Below, in pieces: positions 10,692 to 22,276 of a stretch of 64,000 nt of DNA (positions within the stretch are counted from its first letter, which is position 1; every line of letters begins with the position of its first letter). The translations under genes and the position numbers were made by a program. The DNA is from Buddleja alternifolia (taxonomy: Eukaryota; Streptophyta; Magnoliopsida; Lamiales; Scrophulariaceae), in the NCBI GenBank assembly GCA_019426215.1, contig CM033397.1, positions 24,988,480-25,052,479 on the forward strand, given 5' to 3'. Below the pieces are notes generated by a model. It saw nothing but the letters and a program-made list of their open reading frames with translations. It had not been told where the DNA came from and made no database searches.

Positions 10692-12724
10692 GTTGTTACA
10701 TACACTCAGCGAAGACCCACTATTTCCGTCGAGAAAGAGAAATCTGCAGGTCAATATTCAAAATTCCCACTGATTGTGGTAGGCGTTGAGCAGGTTATAT
10801 TTAATCATGATGTGGAAGTTATAATTCAGTAATCTGCTTAATTTACAGGGTGCTGAAGAATTTTGGCCATTCTTTTTTTGTTGGTTACTCTTGAAGTTCC
10901 TAAAAGCCACAGAGAAGGAACTCTTTGTTCCCTTTTTTCCTTTGTATTTTTTTGTATTAGTTTCAGCCAAGAATATGGCTCAAGGATAGAATTCTTTCCT
11001 CGACTTTATTTATTTTTTATTTTGTTATGTGCGGGAGAGGAAGAGAATCATTATAAGGTCACAAATTATGATTGTTTGAATGTACATATGACAAGGAAAT
11101 ATGAAGTATTTGCTTGCTGGATGAATTGTTCGCTTCACTTATATGTCTTGTGCCCCTCCATGAATAAAACTGCACCATTCAACGATGCATTTTTGCATGC
11201 TATAAGCATTGTCAGCAAGTAATGTGTAGATTGTGAGGGGAAATAGTTAGTAGTCATTGATCTAGTATTCGTACTTCAATCTCAGTGATTAGTTTAGAAT
11301 GAGTAATCTGCTGATGCAGGTGTTTTTATGACATTTATGTGGTTAGTAATAACAGCATGGAAATGTCACTGCTTGAGAAATATCACAACATAGTTGATTC
11401 CTTCTAAATACTCGCGAAAATCTAATGGTTCACAAGCTGCTCAAAACAGTCCAAAAGGAGCTCATACTCTTTGCGAGCTCCTTTTACAAATCAGATGTTC
11501 ATAACAGGTATGTATGCTTGCGTAAAACACATGCCTTTACCTAACATTACGATTACAAGTGGAGAGCTTTATAGAGGAGCCTCATGTTCTTAGCATCCAC
11601 GAAAAGTCAATGTTTCGACCTTGCTGATAAGTAGCAGGTTCCATTCGAAGCGAAAGTATGTCTTGCTTCTTGTCGATATAAAACTTATCTCAAGACGTAA
11701 AAGGCATTTGCTCCCAAAAAGGAGAGGCTTATAAGCTTGCATGAGGGCGGAAGACCTCATCAGCTAGGTGAGAATGTTGGAAGGGAACCTCATTAGCTAA
11801 ACAAGGATGATGGATTGATCAAAGAAGACGACACAATTGAAGAGCACGCATTAAATTTAAGATTTCTAGCATTTTCCTATCTTCATATACATTTTTTAAC
11901 TTTGTAATTCGATGATCTTGGTACATATTTTTGACACGTATCAATATATATTTTTAGTTATACATCAGAAAAATTTATGCACCTGCATTAGGCGACCCAT
12001 CGCTAGTTGAATCAACTTATTTTCATTTTCTTTTGTACTTTACGCTAGATTAACCTATTTACGTTAAATTTGTTTTTTTTAAAAATTGTTGTCCACATTT
12101 CACGTGCACCCAAAGTCATTAATGCTTTACCAAGATGAAAGTATTTATTTAAAGAACTAGGAAAAGAAGGGTAAGTCATTTTTCGATCGTGTTAGTTCCA
12201 AATTGCTAATACTCCCATGTGTTAAGTAAATAGTCAATATGTCACATGTGTTCTATAAAACAATGCAAACCCTCCCCCCCACCCCCCAACTATGCTAGAA
12301 ATTAACTGAAGGTGTTGTACACGCGGGGATGTCATCGGCGGTGGTTCGCTAATGGGCCAGACATTGGTGCATCGGTGGTCGTTGCCGCCGAAGATAGTCC
12401 TCAATTGTGTCACAGGTGGTGGTGGCAGTAGTTAGGGATGGGGCGTGGGAGGGGGTGGAGTGATTTTTTTATTTATTTGAAAAGAAAATTAGTAAAAATA
12501 AAAAAAATGGTATTATGTAAGTAATTATGTTAGTGGGGGTATTTTTGTTTTACAAAAATTAGAGAATGAATCATATGGAGAGTGCAGTTTATGTAAATAA
12601 GGGTGGAGACTGATTCATAATTTTGAATATGAATTGGGGAATTTTGGCCAAGTTTAATTGAAGGACAAGGGGGTTAGTCAATGTAATTTAATCCAAAAGG
12701 GATGAAGAAATAGATAAACCATGT
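10692..12724. other. 3' UTR of the BSD gene and intergenic DNA
   Basis: The first few hundred bases are probably the 3' UTR, with ordinary T-rich sequence. Near 12268-12290 is a C-rich run, and 12330-12480 is GC-richer with GGTGGTGG words. No gene or intact mobile element is recognised. The 119-aa ORF at 10863-11222 has no domain and lies where a 3' UTR would be. Confidence 0.5.
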
Positions 12725-12752
12725 CACGTGATGCAGCCGTCAAAGGCACGTG
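12725..12752 (+). promoter_or_regulatory. Paired G-boxes (CACGTG) upstream of the PP2-A10-like gene
   Basis: Two CACGTG hexamers at 12725-12730 and 12747-12752, 22 bp apart (two helical turns), each in a (G/T)(C)ACGTG(A) context. G-boxes bind plant bZIP and bHLH factors such as ABA- and light-response regulators (family knowledge). They lie about 830 bp before the next start codon. That they drive this gene is inference. Confidence 0.5.
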
Positions 12753-13020
12753 AGGAGAAGTCCTGGCTAGCCAATGGCCATATATCTTGTGAAGGGTTGC
12801 CTAATTCCTGGAGAAACACACAACAACAATTACCATGAAATATCATATCATTTAAAACCCCAATGCCTGATCGGATTCCACGCCATCTCCTTCTTTTCCT
12901 TCCATTGATCTCCCTCCTATTATTTTATTTTATGCACCACAATTTCTCTTCTTTTTTTATTTTTTTATTTTTAGAAGCAAAATGCGCCACAAATTCTAAC
13001 CTTGCAAACAAACAAGCCCC

Positions 13021-13023
<3 letters not shown>

Positions 13024-13051
<28 letters not shown>
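13024..13051 (+). repeat. (CT)n microsatellite
   Basis: About 14 CT units in a probable 5' UTR or core promoter, followed by TCGTCGCAG/gtgcgt, which could be a leader-intron donor. Long CT tracts are frequent in plant leaders. Confidence 0.85.
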
Positions 13052-13281
13052 GCGCAACGACCGATCGTCGCAGGTGCGTTTTCTTGACATTCATATTCCT
13101 TTCTCTTCTCTGCTACTATATATCTAAAGAAAAAGAACAATACAATATTCAGTCACCAGCCTTTACATGTAATATACGTGAGAAACCAAAAAAAGAAAAG
13201 AACAAAAAGGGGGGGAAATAAATTGACAAGTTGCAATTGTTTGTCAATTCATTATTACACCAATCGGATAGAACCAATCCC

Positions 13282-13310
13282 GAGGAGGAGGAGGAGGAGG
13301 AGGAGGAGGA
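13282..13310 (+). repeat. (GAG)n microsatellite
   Basis: About nine GAG/GGA units between the CT and AT repeats in the leader region of the downstream gene. It makes Ser- or Arg-rich shadow ORFs on both strands that are not genes. Confidence 0.85.
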
Positions 13311-13470
13311 ATCCTCGGTATTTGCTATTTTCATCCGACGCCCTCCCCCACCCCTCAATTTTTGATTATCGAACAAACCTCCTCCTTTAATTTCATCACT
13401 TCACTTTTCAAGACGGCTCCAACACTGGAATTCAATAAACTTGAGCTCTGGGGTTTTTTTAGTTGTTCCT

Positions 13471-13501
13471 ATATATGTATATATATATATATATATATAT
13501 A
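13471..13501 (+). repeat. (AT)n microsatellite
   Basis: An AT repeat about 80 bp before the start codon of the PP2-A10-like gene. It lies either in the 5' UTR or near the end of a leader intron whose acceptor could be CTTTAG at 13511-13516. Confidence 0.8.
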
Positions 13502-13579
13502 CTCTTCCTTCTTTAGCTAGTTGGTGATAAGTCTTGAACCAAATTTTGGGAGTTTACTGTTTGGTTTATTGAGCTCACT

Positions 13580-14863
13580 ATGGATAGTGGGCTTGTGAAA
13601 AGGGGTTTGGATTTCAGTAGGAGGAAGAGGAAATGGATAATTTTACTGGGGTTGATTGGGTTTTCGAGCTATGGCGTGTATAAACTGTATCACATGCCCT
13701 CTGTAGTCCGAAAAAGAAATAGAATCTTCAAGTTGTTTGGAGCCCTAGTTTCAATGGCTGAAATGGTCTCTGATTCTGCAGAGACCGTCAGTGTGGTGTC
13801 GAGGGATCTGAAGGAGTTTCTCAAATCCAATTCCGATGAAATTCCTAATAGTTTAAAGCAGTTGTCAAAAATTGCTCGGTCTGAGGAGTTTACGGAGTCT
13901 TTAACCCGCCTTTCCCAGGCTATGACTGTTGGGGTTTTAAGTGGTTATAAGGTGGAAAGTAGCAGGGATGAGATTCAAGAATTGAACAACTCGAGCTTTC
14001 CTGATAGGGTTATGGATAAATTGATGTCGAGTGCTGGGACGGGGTTTGTCTCGATCATTGTTGGTAGTTTTGCGAGGAATTTGGTTCTGGGGTTTTATGC
14101 TGATGATTCATCGGGTGAAGGGTTGAGTGAAAATCGTCAATTGGATGCTTCTTACGTGAAATCGAGTTCCCCAATGTTGCCTAGATGGTTAAGTGTGGTA
14201 TCGGATGATAAATGCAGAATGTTAGTAGCTGATTCCATTAAGACTTTTGTTAGCACTGCAGTTGCAGTTTATCTCGACAAAACCATGGATGTTAATGTTT
14301 ACGATGAGATGTTCTCTGGCTTGACAAATCCTAAACATCAAAATAAGGTGACGGATATCTTGGTCTCTCTTTGTAACGGGGCAGTTGAAACTCTTGTTAA
14401 GACGTCTCACCAAGTGATGACAGCTTCAAAACATAGTTCTGATTTTGGATCCTCCGATTCTTATTCAATCATTGATCAGAGTGAAGCTTCGAGCTTGGTG
14501 AAGAAGAACGATTCTGAGGCAGAAGCCTGTTTAAGAAAAGAGATAAATGGATCTATAGATCTTCAAAATAGTGGATGGGTTAATAGTGTGTCATCAACTT
14601 TGGCAGTGCCAAGGAATAGGAAGTTTGTGCTTGATGTGACTGGGAGGGTGACATTTGAAACAGTTAGATCTGTTATTGAGTTTTTCTTGTGGAAGACTTC
14701 AGACGGCTTGAAAAGAAGTCTGAATGTGGTTCATGATGAGGTTGTGGAGAGGGGATTTGAAGTCGTCAGATATGTTGGTGCCAAATCTTCGGTTATTCTT
14801 ACTATATGTGTTGCATTGTTTTTACATATCATGGGGAATACACGAGTGTTGTTACCTGCGTAA
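13580..14863 (+). CDS. PHLOEM PROTEIN 2-LIKE A10-type membrane protein
   Basis: A single uninterrupted 427-aa ORF. The start is the first ATG after the AT repeat and matches the family N-terminus: a short basic lead (RRKRK, 14-18), a hydrophobic segment at about 19-37 ([19 protein letters not shown]), then a conserved amphipathic stretch at 50-125 ([32 protein letters not shown]). Further hydrophobic segments lie at about 151-172 and 402-418, the latter a likely C-terminal membrane anchor. The family name comes from database tradition; the sequence lacks the lectin domain of classic PP2 proteins, and its function is not established. No breaks and no introns in the coding part. Paired G-boxes and three simple repeats lie upstream. 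Confidence 0.85.
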   Translation: MDSGLVKRGLDFSRRKRKWIILLGLIGFSSYGVYKLYHMPSVVRKRNRIFKLFGALVSMAEMVSDSAETVSVVSRDLKEFLKSNSDEIPNSLKQLSKIARSEEFTESLTRLSQAMTVGVLSGYKVESSRDEIQELNNSSFPDRVMDKLMSSAGTGFVSIIVGSFARNLVLGFYADDSSGEGLSENRQLDASYVKSSSPMLPRWLSVVSDDKCRMLVADSIKTFVSTAVAVYLDKTMDVNVYDEMFSGLTNPKHQNKVTDILVSLCNGAVETLVKTSHQVMTASKHSSDFGSSDSYSIIDQSEASSLVKKNDSEAEACLRKEINGSIDLQNSGWVNSVSSTLAVPRNRKFVLDVTGRVTFETVRSVIEFFLWKTSDGLKRSLNVVHDEVVERGFEVVRYVGAKSSVILTICVALFLHIMGNTRVLLPA

Positions 14864-16246
14864 GCTGATTGATGTTTTGATTTCATGATGCTGAAAGGGA
14901 AGATCTACTGGATATTCTGTAGGTACCGAACTGCAATATTTTGGCTGACTCTGGGCTTGTCAAAATGCTGGCCATATGGGTCGAATAGTAGAAATTTTTA
15001 CGTATTTGGATTTTGAAGGAAGCAATGATGATCATATGGAAAATATGGTTGGCATCGCCATTTTGAGCATAAATTTCGAATACAATTAGCACAATCTGAA
15101 AGTTCTATATGTGTTGCATGTGCACTGAGTGCTTGGCTTCCTGGGAACAACAAAAGAGCAGCTGAATCCATATACATGTTAGAAATTGGTTTAAACCCCC
15201 CTTCTCCCCCCCCCCCCTTCCTGTAGAACTTGAATTCTTGTGTTATACTTGTTCAATTGTTTAATGTAGAACAGTTTGGAGTTGTCTTGTAATATATACA
15301 AAACAGAATGGTTTCCCCATGGAGTAATGCCACGAGAAAAGAAAAAAATTATATTAAATTATTTTAGTTTGTTATATTGTATCTACTGCTTACCTCTGAT
15401 AATTGAGAATACGCGAAATCATTTTCGCTATTGCTCTATTTTGTTTATTTGGTTTTTGGGATCTTATTATTTCATCATGTATGCGTAACTAGATAAAGCA
15501 ACAGTATACAGCAAATACATGCAGTGCATCAACTAAGAATTATCCGATTTAGGGCTATATATTATCTTGTTATTCATTTGGTCGTAGTAGCAGTAACTAC
15601 TGTTCGATTAATATCTCTTCTAGAAACCCTTTTATCCTTATAAACCTAACATCTTCAAGCTTATACCTTTGTTGGTCCATGTATGATCATGTCTGACTAT
15701 GCATATTCAAGAGGATTTTTGTTGCAAGATCTTGAATATTTAGGATCTGGTTGCTGCTTTGAGTTCAAATTATCTGCAAATTCTCAAATGTTAGTTTGAG
15801 TTGGAGCGAAGAGGGTACGGTTACTGCAGCAGCATGGCATGTTTTATAGAAGAGTCACAGGTATGATAATATTCTTAAATCTAATTTTATTTACAAGAAA
15901 TTCTCAATCTCTTTAATGTTTTCGACTCCCATTCAAACCGGATTTAAATCTTATTTGTTGTTTCTTATCGTCTTTGTGATATAGAAAGCGAAAGTAAAGT
16001 TGAAACATTTGAAATCAACAGAACCTGTGTATGAAGGTCTTTTCTTGGATTTGAAAGTAAAGTTGAAACATTTTATTAGCTTGTTCAGCTGCTTTGGACA
16101 AGGAAATGATTACCATTCTTTAGCTCCTTGATTAATCAGTCAGTGATAAAAGCCACTAAATAACCATTCTATTCAATAAATAACCATGTCATATCTTTTT
16201 CTTGCTTAGTATAGTATCTCTCTTTAGAATAAGATTATACTAAAAA
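14864..16246. other. 3' UTR and intergenic DNA
   Basis: Contains a C-rich run (15197-15220) and, at 15985-16070, two copies of GAAAGTAAAGTTGAAACATTT about 66 bp apart. No gene recognised. The 70-aa ORF at 15276-15488 has no domain. Confidence 0.5.
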
Positions 16247-16469
16247 GCGACTATTACACACATACCCCTTCCCTTACTTATTGGAAATTACTAACAGATC
16301 CGCTCATGTTAATGATTTCTTACAATTACACCCATTAAATTCTTTTTACAATTTTACCTCATTAAACCTTACAAATAGACCCCTTAAGGGGGAGTGTATG
16401 TAATTTCAAATAAATGAAGAGAGCTTTGGGAATTACACAATAAGTGAGGGGTCTGTGTGTTATTTTCCC
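16247..16469. mobile_element. Mutator-like MITE with 9-bp TSD
   Basis: The left end GCGACTATTACACACATACC and the right end (reverse complement) GGGAAAATAACACACAGACC form imperfect TIRs of about 45 bp. The exact 9-bp duplication TACTAAAAA flanks it (16238-16246 and 16470-16478). At 223 bp it has no coding capacity. A 9-bp TSD is characteristic of Mutator-like elements, so a non-autonomous MULE is the best call. Confidence 0.75.
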
Positions 16470-17100
16470 TACTAAAAATTATGCAGAACATTTATAGTTC
16501 TGACTTGATTTGCTTAACTTCACCATGAATTCTGCTTTACTAACAATTTTCATAGTGATTTCAAAACATATACATCTTAGCAATATAATACATTATATTA
16601 TTTATAATATTATTTCAGCGTGGTGTTTTATTTATTCAAAATATGCTTCAACTGTATAAGAATAAAGACATTTAATTTTGGAAAGAAAACTGTTATCACA
16701 TAACGAAGAGGAAATAAGATTTACAAATACAAGTGTGTAATTATCTTCGTACTGCCTTCAAATATTCAATAAATAAGTGCAGAGACGTACTAGGGACTTC
16801 TTATAATGTTGGGATGAATCCATAAATGAAATTTTGGGGTTGTGCATCCAAAAATGCTTTTGTTTTCGGAGTCCAGGAATTAATTACGGAATATCATTGA
16901 GGTTTACTTTCTTTTCTGTTTATTGCACTAATCTCCATATGAAATGAATTGTCTGGTAAGCCAGGGTTCATCTTAGGCTGTCAATCAACCCTTACGAGCC
17001 AAGATCATAGTTGGCGTAAACTCAAAGATCATCAAGTTTGATGGCCATAGGCTCAAAACACAGTTCATAGTTTTTTGTTTTCGAGCTTTTTTAAATAGTT

Positions 17101-17273
17101 TTTTTGTTGGTTTTCCACGGATTTCCCCACACCACATTGGGTATGAGATTAATCCCGCTTCGCAGTACTGAACCTTCCGCTGTCCTGAGGGGATTTATCA
17201 TTGGGGGAAGTCGAATACGCTCCCCACTCAGAAGCGTAGTGGTGGACAAGCCACTACGCCAACCCTTCAGGTT
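17101..17273 (-). mobile_element. tRNA-derived SINE with long TSD
   Basis: On the minus strand the element begins AACCTGAAGGG and has an internal RNA polymerase III promoter: box A TGGCGTAGTGG (plus 17251-17261) and a box B-like TATTCGACTTCC (plus 17205-17216), about 35 nt apart. It ends in a short A-run (plus-strand T-run at 17101). Flanking copies of AGCTTTTTTAAATAGTT (17084-17100, and 17274-17292 with two extra T) are the target-site duplication expected for LINE-dependent retroposition. The 60-aa ORF across it is not a gene. Confidence 0.8.
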
Positions 17274-17575
17274 AGCTTTTTTTTAAATAGTTAGATCAAG
17301 TTATTAAATTTTTTAACAAACGAGAAAGAATGCATATTTTAGGTCTAGGAATTATCGATTTGCTGTTAGCTCTACATCTGATCTACATAAATAGTTGCTG
17401 GAGTGAGTTTTTAGAGCTGAAATTATTGTCATCAGTACTTTTTTTAGCTTAGTCATTCATAGGTTATATTATTTCTTTAAGGCATTGATGCTGAACACAA
17501 CATGCTGATGTTCTCTTTTCGTACTTTTGCTTCTTCAATAGCTCTTACTCTTTGCTATTTTCTGTTGTAAAAATG

Positions 17576-20034
17576 TGTTGGGTTTCGCGAAAAAAACTCA
17601 TAAACGCAGCGTAAGGATTTCAAAAATTTTAACAAAAAACCCAAAGTATTTCTCTAATCGCATAATTGAATCAAAAACGCTTTAACGAATAAATCAACTT
17701 ATCCGTTGAAGTGAGGTGGTAGGAGAATCCAATTCTTTTTCAATTCTTCGAATTGATGAACTTCTTGAATTTTTCAATCCTCGTATTCTTCAAGTCTTGA
17801 TTTCTTGAAGCTTCTTGAAAATTAATCCAAACAACGAGTCACGTTGTCTCTAAATAATCACGCACGAATTGATGATGAAAAAATCCCACTTCTTTCTCTA
17901 TAGGGGCGACGACTAGTGTGTATAGAGGGGGGGGAAGGGATATTTTTCTTCTTCTATTATTTGGAGAGTTGATACAAAGTTATGTCTAGGTTAAAGTCAA
18001 GAGAAGTCTTTTATACCTCAATAACTTATTGACCAAGACAACAAAAGAGATCACTTTGATCCTATGATGCACCGACACTCCAAAAAATGGGTGGTGTCGG
18101 GCGCGTTCGGACACTCCCAGGAGTCCGACACGTCTCTGACACTGCTGTCCCGTGTCCCTGAATAAAAAATAAATAAAAAAAAAACATTGGACACCGTGTC
18201 GGACACGGCCCCTGGCTGTGTCCGACACAGTTAGGACACGTATGGGCCATTTTTATAAGATACTAAAACTTTGGAGGTGAAATTGTAAATAAAACCTTAC
18301 CATTTTTATGAGGTAGAAGACGCTCCCAACCGCAGAAGAAATGCTCCTAGTAGAAACACATAAAAACTCAGCCTCTCTTCTTCTCTGCTGTCGCCGTCGT
18401 CCGGCACCCATAATCGCAGGTTTATCTTCTTACTTTTCAACTCCTATTTGACTATTTCACAAATTGAAAACCCTAAATCCCCAAATTGAAGAAACCTATA
18501 TAAGAGAATTAGAGAATTGAAAACTTGTTTATACTTTATTGTCATATTTAGTTTATGTTTATATTTTTATTTTGCATTTGTTATTGATAAGTAGTTGCAT
18601 TATTTGCAATATACATAGCTTTACGAAAAAATAAGTAAAATACAAATTTATATATAATATATATATAAAAAAATTTGGACAGTCGTGTCGAAGCCGTGTC
18701 GTTTCCTATTTATTTAAAAATGCCGTTCCCCGTGTTGGTGTCGGTGCATTTGATCATCCATCTTTGACCTAATGGGTGTCCAAGATATGGGGCCCGAAAT
18801 TTCTTTTCTTTTGTTTAATTAATTCTTTATTCAATTAAAAAGTTATTTTATCCAACAAATAAATAAATTAATTAAATAATAAAAATAATTAGAGAAATTA
18901 ATTCATTAATATATTTCTCCAAAAAATTAATTAATAATTAATCTTATCTATTTAATTAATTATCTTATCCAATAAGTAATTAATTATTTAACTTATCCAA
19001 TAAATTAAATCTCTCCAAAATAAAATAGAAAATCCTTTTCAATTTTCTTCATCAATTCTTTATCGCGACTCTTTAGGTTTGTTTCATTTGAGAATGAGAG
19101 GAAACCAAAGGAAGTGGTAACACCTAGCCAGTCACGTGGCCCACTGCGTAACCCAAATGAAATACGAATGGATGAATAATTCCATAATCTTCCAATCGTA
19201 AATACCGTATATGTATAAACCTTTTGTTCACGTTCTCCGATCAAATGAGAGTCATGGTTATGTCAAACTCACTGGACTTGACCATATGTATAAATTATAA
19301 TAATACGAGATCATTGAGATCGATTAAGTGCCTAGCACAATCGTCTCTTTTGCTTTGGCCAAAGACTTTGATCTCTATAATTACATAGGGTACATGCTCA
19401 TTCACTTATGTGAGAACAAATCCCATATTAGATATCTGCTAAGACTACCACTCGCCCATCAAGTCCGCATTTCGAGGTCGACCCCACCAAAGGGTGAATT
19501 GAGTCTAACTACTCTAATGAAAGACTTGACGTCACAAGTGCATGTTCAGCTTGATACTTCAGGTCAAAGGTTCATATATGCCTATTACGTATAATCAATT
19601 CTGTCATTGACAGTCACAGAGTGAAAACCCATGTGACAGAACCGATGCGAGTCGTGTTCGAGCATATTAGTTCCACTGATGTGCCTACAGTCTTAAGCTC
19701 CCACCATCACATGGTGTTCGACTGGAACTCCCATGTCAGAGCTAAGATTGTACAAGTATTCGAAGTCTTTATTTGCCCATTAATGACTTCATATTACTTG
19801 CGAACTAGTTTTAGTAATCAAGGTCGATCTGTCTAGTGCCATTCTTCCTATCTCATAGGAAGTAGAGGGATCGCATTGAAAACACGGGCAAAGTGTTTTA
19901 CACAACTTATAGATGCAGATAAGAATTAAGTGAAAAATTAAATATTGCCTTTTATTAATAATAATTAAGTTCAATATAAGATAGATGCCCTACTCATTCT
20001 ATTTTCTATGGTATCTGAGGGCATAATTCTAACA
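17576..20034 (-). mobile_element. Solo LTR, copia-type, with TSD AAATG
   Basis: The plus strand begins TGTTGGGTTTCGCG and ends GGGCATAATTCTAACA. On the minus strand this is TGTTAGAATTATGCCC ... CGAAACCCAACA. AAATG flanks both sides (17571-17575, 20035-20039). No internal retroelement domains are present, so this is an LTR left after LTR-LTR recombination. Without the nested TIR element the LTR is about 1.77 kb. It is related to the LTR at 3040-4666 and to the split LTR at 22277. ORFs within it (for example 19328-19594) have no domain. Confidence 0.85.
18062..18748. mobile_element. TIR element nested in the solo LTR
   Basis: The left sequence TGCACCGACAC (18068) is inverted at the right end (GTGTCGGTGCA, ending 18748). 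TTTGATC flanks both sides (18055-18061 and 18749-18755), and the LTR sequence resumes after it. Near both ends are repeated GTGTCGGACACG-type words. About 690 bp with no transposase. A few extra bases at the left end leave the exact TIR start uncertain. Confidence 0.65.
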
Positions 20035-20039
20035 AAATG

Positions 20040-21561
20040 ACGAAAAACTTCCTCGTTCAAGGAACTTGAATGATGTTATAATAAACTGCTAAAAAGAATG
20101 TATTTTGGAATTGAATTGGCTCCTGAAATTGCCATCTGAGTTTAATTAAGTTACCATTGCCTTGACTTTTCTTTTTAGTTGATTTGAGCAGTAAGGAGAT
20201 TTAATGTGCATGCCATGGTAACTAGTTTAGGCTGGATGGAGATATTGATATATGGTTGGCGGCTTGATTATTTATGATCTTTTCACGAAAAAAATTGTCA
20301 TTGTTTCACATCTTTTTCTTTCTTTCTTCTTATGAATGAAGAGTATTTCACATCAAGTTGTAAGGATTATGTCAAGATTCAATGAGTGTATTTATGACAT
20401 AAACATTTCAATATGAACATTTCAACAAATGTTGCTAGAAGTATCAAACAAGTCCTTTGTTCGATAGATTCAAGAATTTATAGTGGTATTATTCTCGTCT
20501 CGAAGTCGTTGTATATTGAGACACAAATTAAAACATTCTATCACCACCAAAAGCGGGTCAATATTGTGTTAAGAAAAGCGAGTATTGAACTTGTGCCTCA
20601 ACTTAACATTTCTATTCGTTGCGTATTTTCCATTAACATGTTGTAAAGCAGTGACACATTTACACAAGTCATTGCTTGCCTGAAAGAAGTAATTGAATGG
20701 TCGAATGAACTTTGAGTTTTTAGATTGTTTTAATTTAATATAAATTAAATAACTACCGAATGAACGTATCAACTTTAATTCAAAAAAAGTGATTAATAAA
20801 TGTGCGGCAAGCCATGAACAAATGTCAAGCATATTTGTGTGAACCACATTCTGTTTAATGACTTGCCGATATAAAATATCTGTCTGAACAGAATGAATTA
20901 GCTCTAAAACGGAATATAATGCGCTAAATGTGTGTTTCAATTTTTTATTTATATTATAAGAAGCCGAATCATAATAAATAAGAGCGAGCTTTCAAGGGGT
21001 ATAAGGAGGGCTCCTTTGTGTGTAAATATAATCACTATGGGCTTCCAATGTCCTGCGCATCAAGCACTCTTCCTTCTCCACCCCTTCACACCTTGCTTCT
21101 TCAACTACCTTTCCATCCTACACTTTCAATAGACTTATTCAAGCAAAATTGATTAGCAATATTCAATCTCTTTATACAAATAATTGTTAAGAAAAAGAAA
21201 GAAAAAACTCTTCATAGAAATAATTTTAGGGTCGAGAATTAATCTGCATTTTTCACTATGTTTTTTCAAAAACGATAATCACAACCAAGATTGTTTTCTG
21301 TTTGTCATGCCAAAAATGTGCCACGCTTCGTGTATCACGTTTAATGCACCAATATTCTTCATTACCAATTGCTAATTCTCGGAAGCCATAAGAATTTTCA
21401 GTAATTAGTTCAACAATGATTTGTTAGTTTTTGATAAAGAATGTTATGCATAATACTATATAGTTAAGGAAAAAGGAATAAAATAAAATAAAAGCATGAG
21501 CAATGGAAAATTTTAAATTTATAGGAAATTAATACATATATTACTTACATGCTAAACTTAC
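20040..21561. other. Intergenic, no gene recognised
   Basis: AT-rich DNA. A 123-aa minus-strand ORF (20569-20940) and a 77-aa plus-strand ORF overlap each other, lack domains and have no splice or promoter context. I see no clear mobile-element ends. Confidence 0.45.
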
Positions 21562-21657
21562 CTTGAAAGTATTCGTGAGAGAAGGATGAGGGCGAGACAT
21601 TTGTGTTAGCGAAAATAGGAGAGTAACCATGAAGAGGATGCTTAAAAGTTTAGACAT
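21562..21657 (-). CDS. Possible first exon of a small secreted-peptide gene
   Basis: The minus-strand ATG at 21657 opens a 32-codon exon, MSKLLSILFMVTLLFSLTQM followed by SRPHPSLTNTFK. This is a textbook signal peptide, with a positive start and a 13-residue hydrophobic core. It runs straight into a consensus donor AAG/GTAAGT (21561-21556). A TATAAATTAA box lies 59-68 nt upstream (plus 21716-21725). Plant defensin-like and other cysteine-rich peptides have this layout. A downstream second exon was sought at 21180-21400, but no frame shows the expected cysteine spacing, so it may be a pseudogene or another peptide class. Confidence 0.35.
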
Positions 21658-21715
21658 GTTAGACAAACGAAATTATTGTTTGAATGAAAGATGAATAAGA
21701 AAATTGGCAGAAGGG

Positions 21716-21725
21716 TTAATTTATA
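21716..21725 (-). promoter_or_regulatory. TATA box of the putative small-peptide gene
   Basis: Minus-strand TATAAATTAA placed 59-68 nt before the ATG at 21657, a normal distance for a short 5' UTR. Its value depends on whether the peptide gene is real. Confidence 0.35.
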
Positions 21726-22276
21726 GGGAAGAAGGAGAAGAAAAAGTGGGGGCGGAGAGATTAATTTGTAGGTTAAATAAAGAGGGTAAAGATATGAATG
21801 GCTTCTTTGTGATTTGCCCTTTCTTCTTTGGGTAAGTACAGTATGATTTTGACCTTACTCATGCCATAATCTTTGAGGTAATAAATGCAATTTGAATTCT
21901 TTGGATTGTAATAATCATTATATATATCTTCTGTGTGGATTAGTAGTAGCTCAATTTTGAGTTGACCAGAAATTATGGCCTAAATCTGATTGCAGGACAG
22001 AAATATTAGGGTTAAAAAATATTAAATTCTCCAAATTTTGGCCGTTTTCACACATTTTTTTAGATTTTTTTTCACTTTGCCTCCTAATCGTTGCAATTTT
22101 TTATTATATATTTTGGCATATTCCGTCGGAATATTCCTTCGGATTAGCATGTGCCACTTTTATGGACTCAATTGCAATTTCATACAAAATTTGAGGGTTA
22201 TTTTGGTCATGTTCCATTATACCACTTTTCTCTCTTTAATCTTCTTCTTCACCTAACACACACGCACCCACACTCC
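21726..22276. other. Intergenic, no gene recognised
   Basis: AT-rich, including a T-rich stretch at 22020-22110 and the near-palindrome TTCCGTCGGAATATTCCTTCGGA (22121-22143). The 72-aa ORF at 22038-22256 is low complexity. Confidence 0.4.

Noticed and set aside
10863..11222. 119-aa ORF after the BSD gene
   Set aside because: Sits where the 3' UTR is expected, with no domain and no splice or promoter context.
12863..13087. ORFs across the CT repeat on both strands
   Set aside because: The translation is driven by the microsatellite (Leu-Ser or Arg-Glu repeats). More likely leader sequence.
20569..20940. 123-aa minus-strand ORF
   Set aside because: No recognisable family, AT-rich composition, overlapped by another ORF. 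Could not be supported as a gene.
21184..21375. Cysteine-containing 63-aa plus-strand ORF near the putative peptide exon
   Set aside because: Wrong strand for that exon, no signal peptide, and cysteine spacing does not match a known peptide class.
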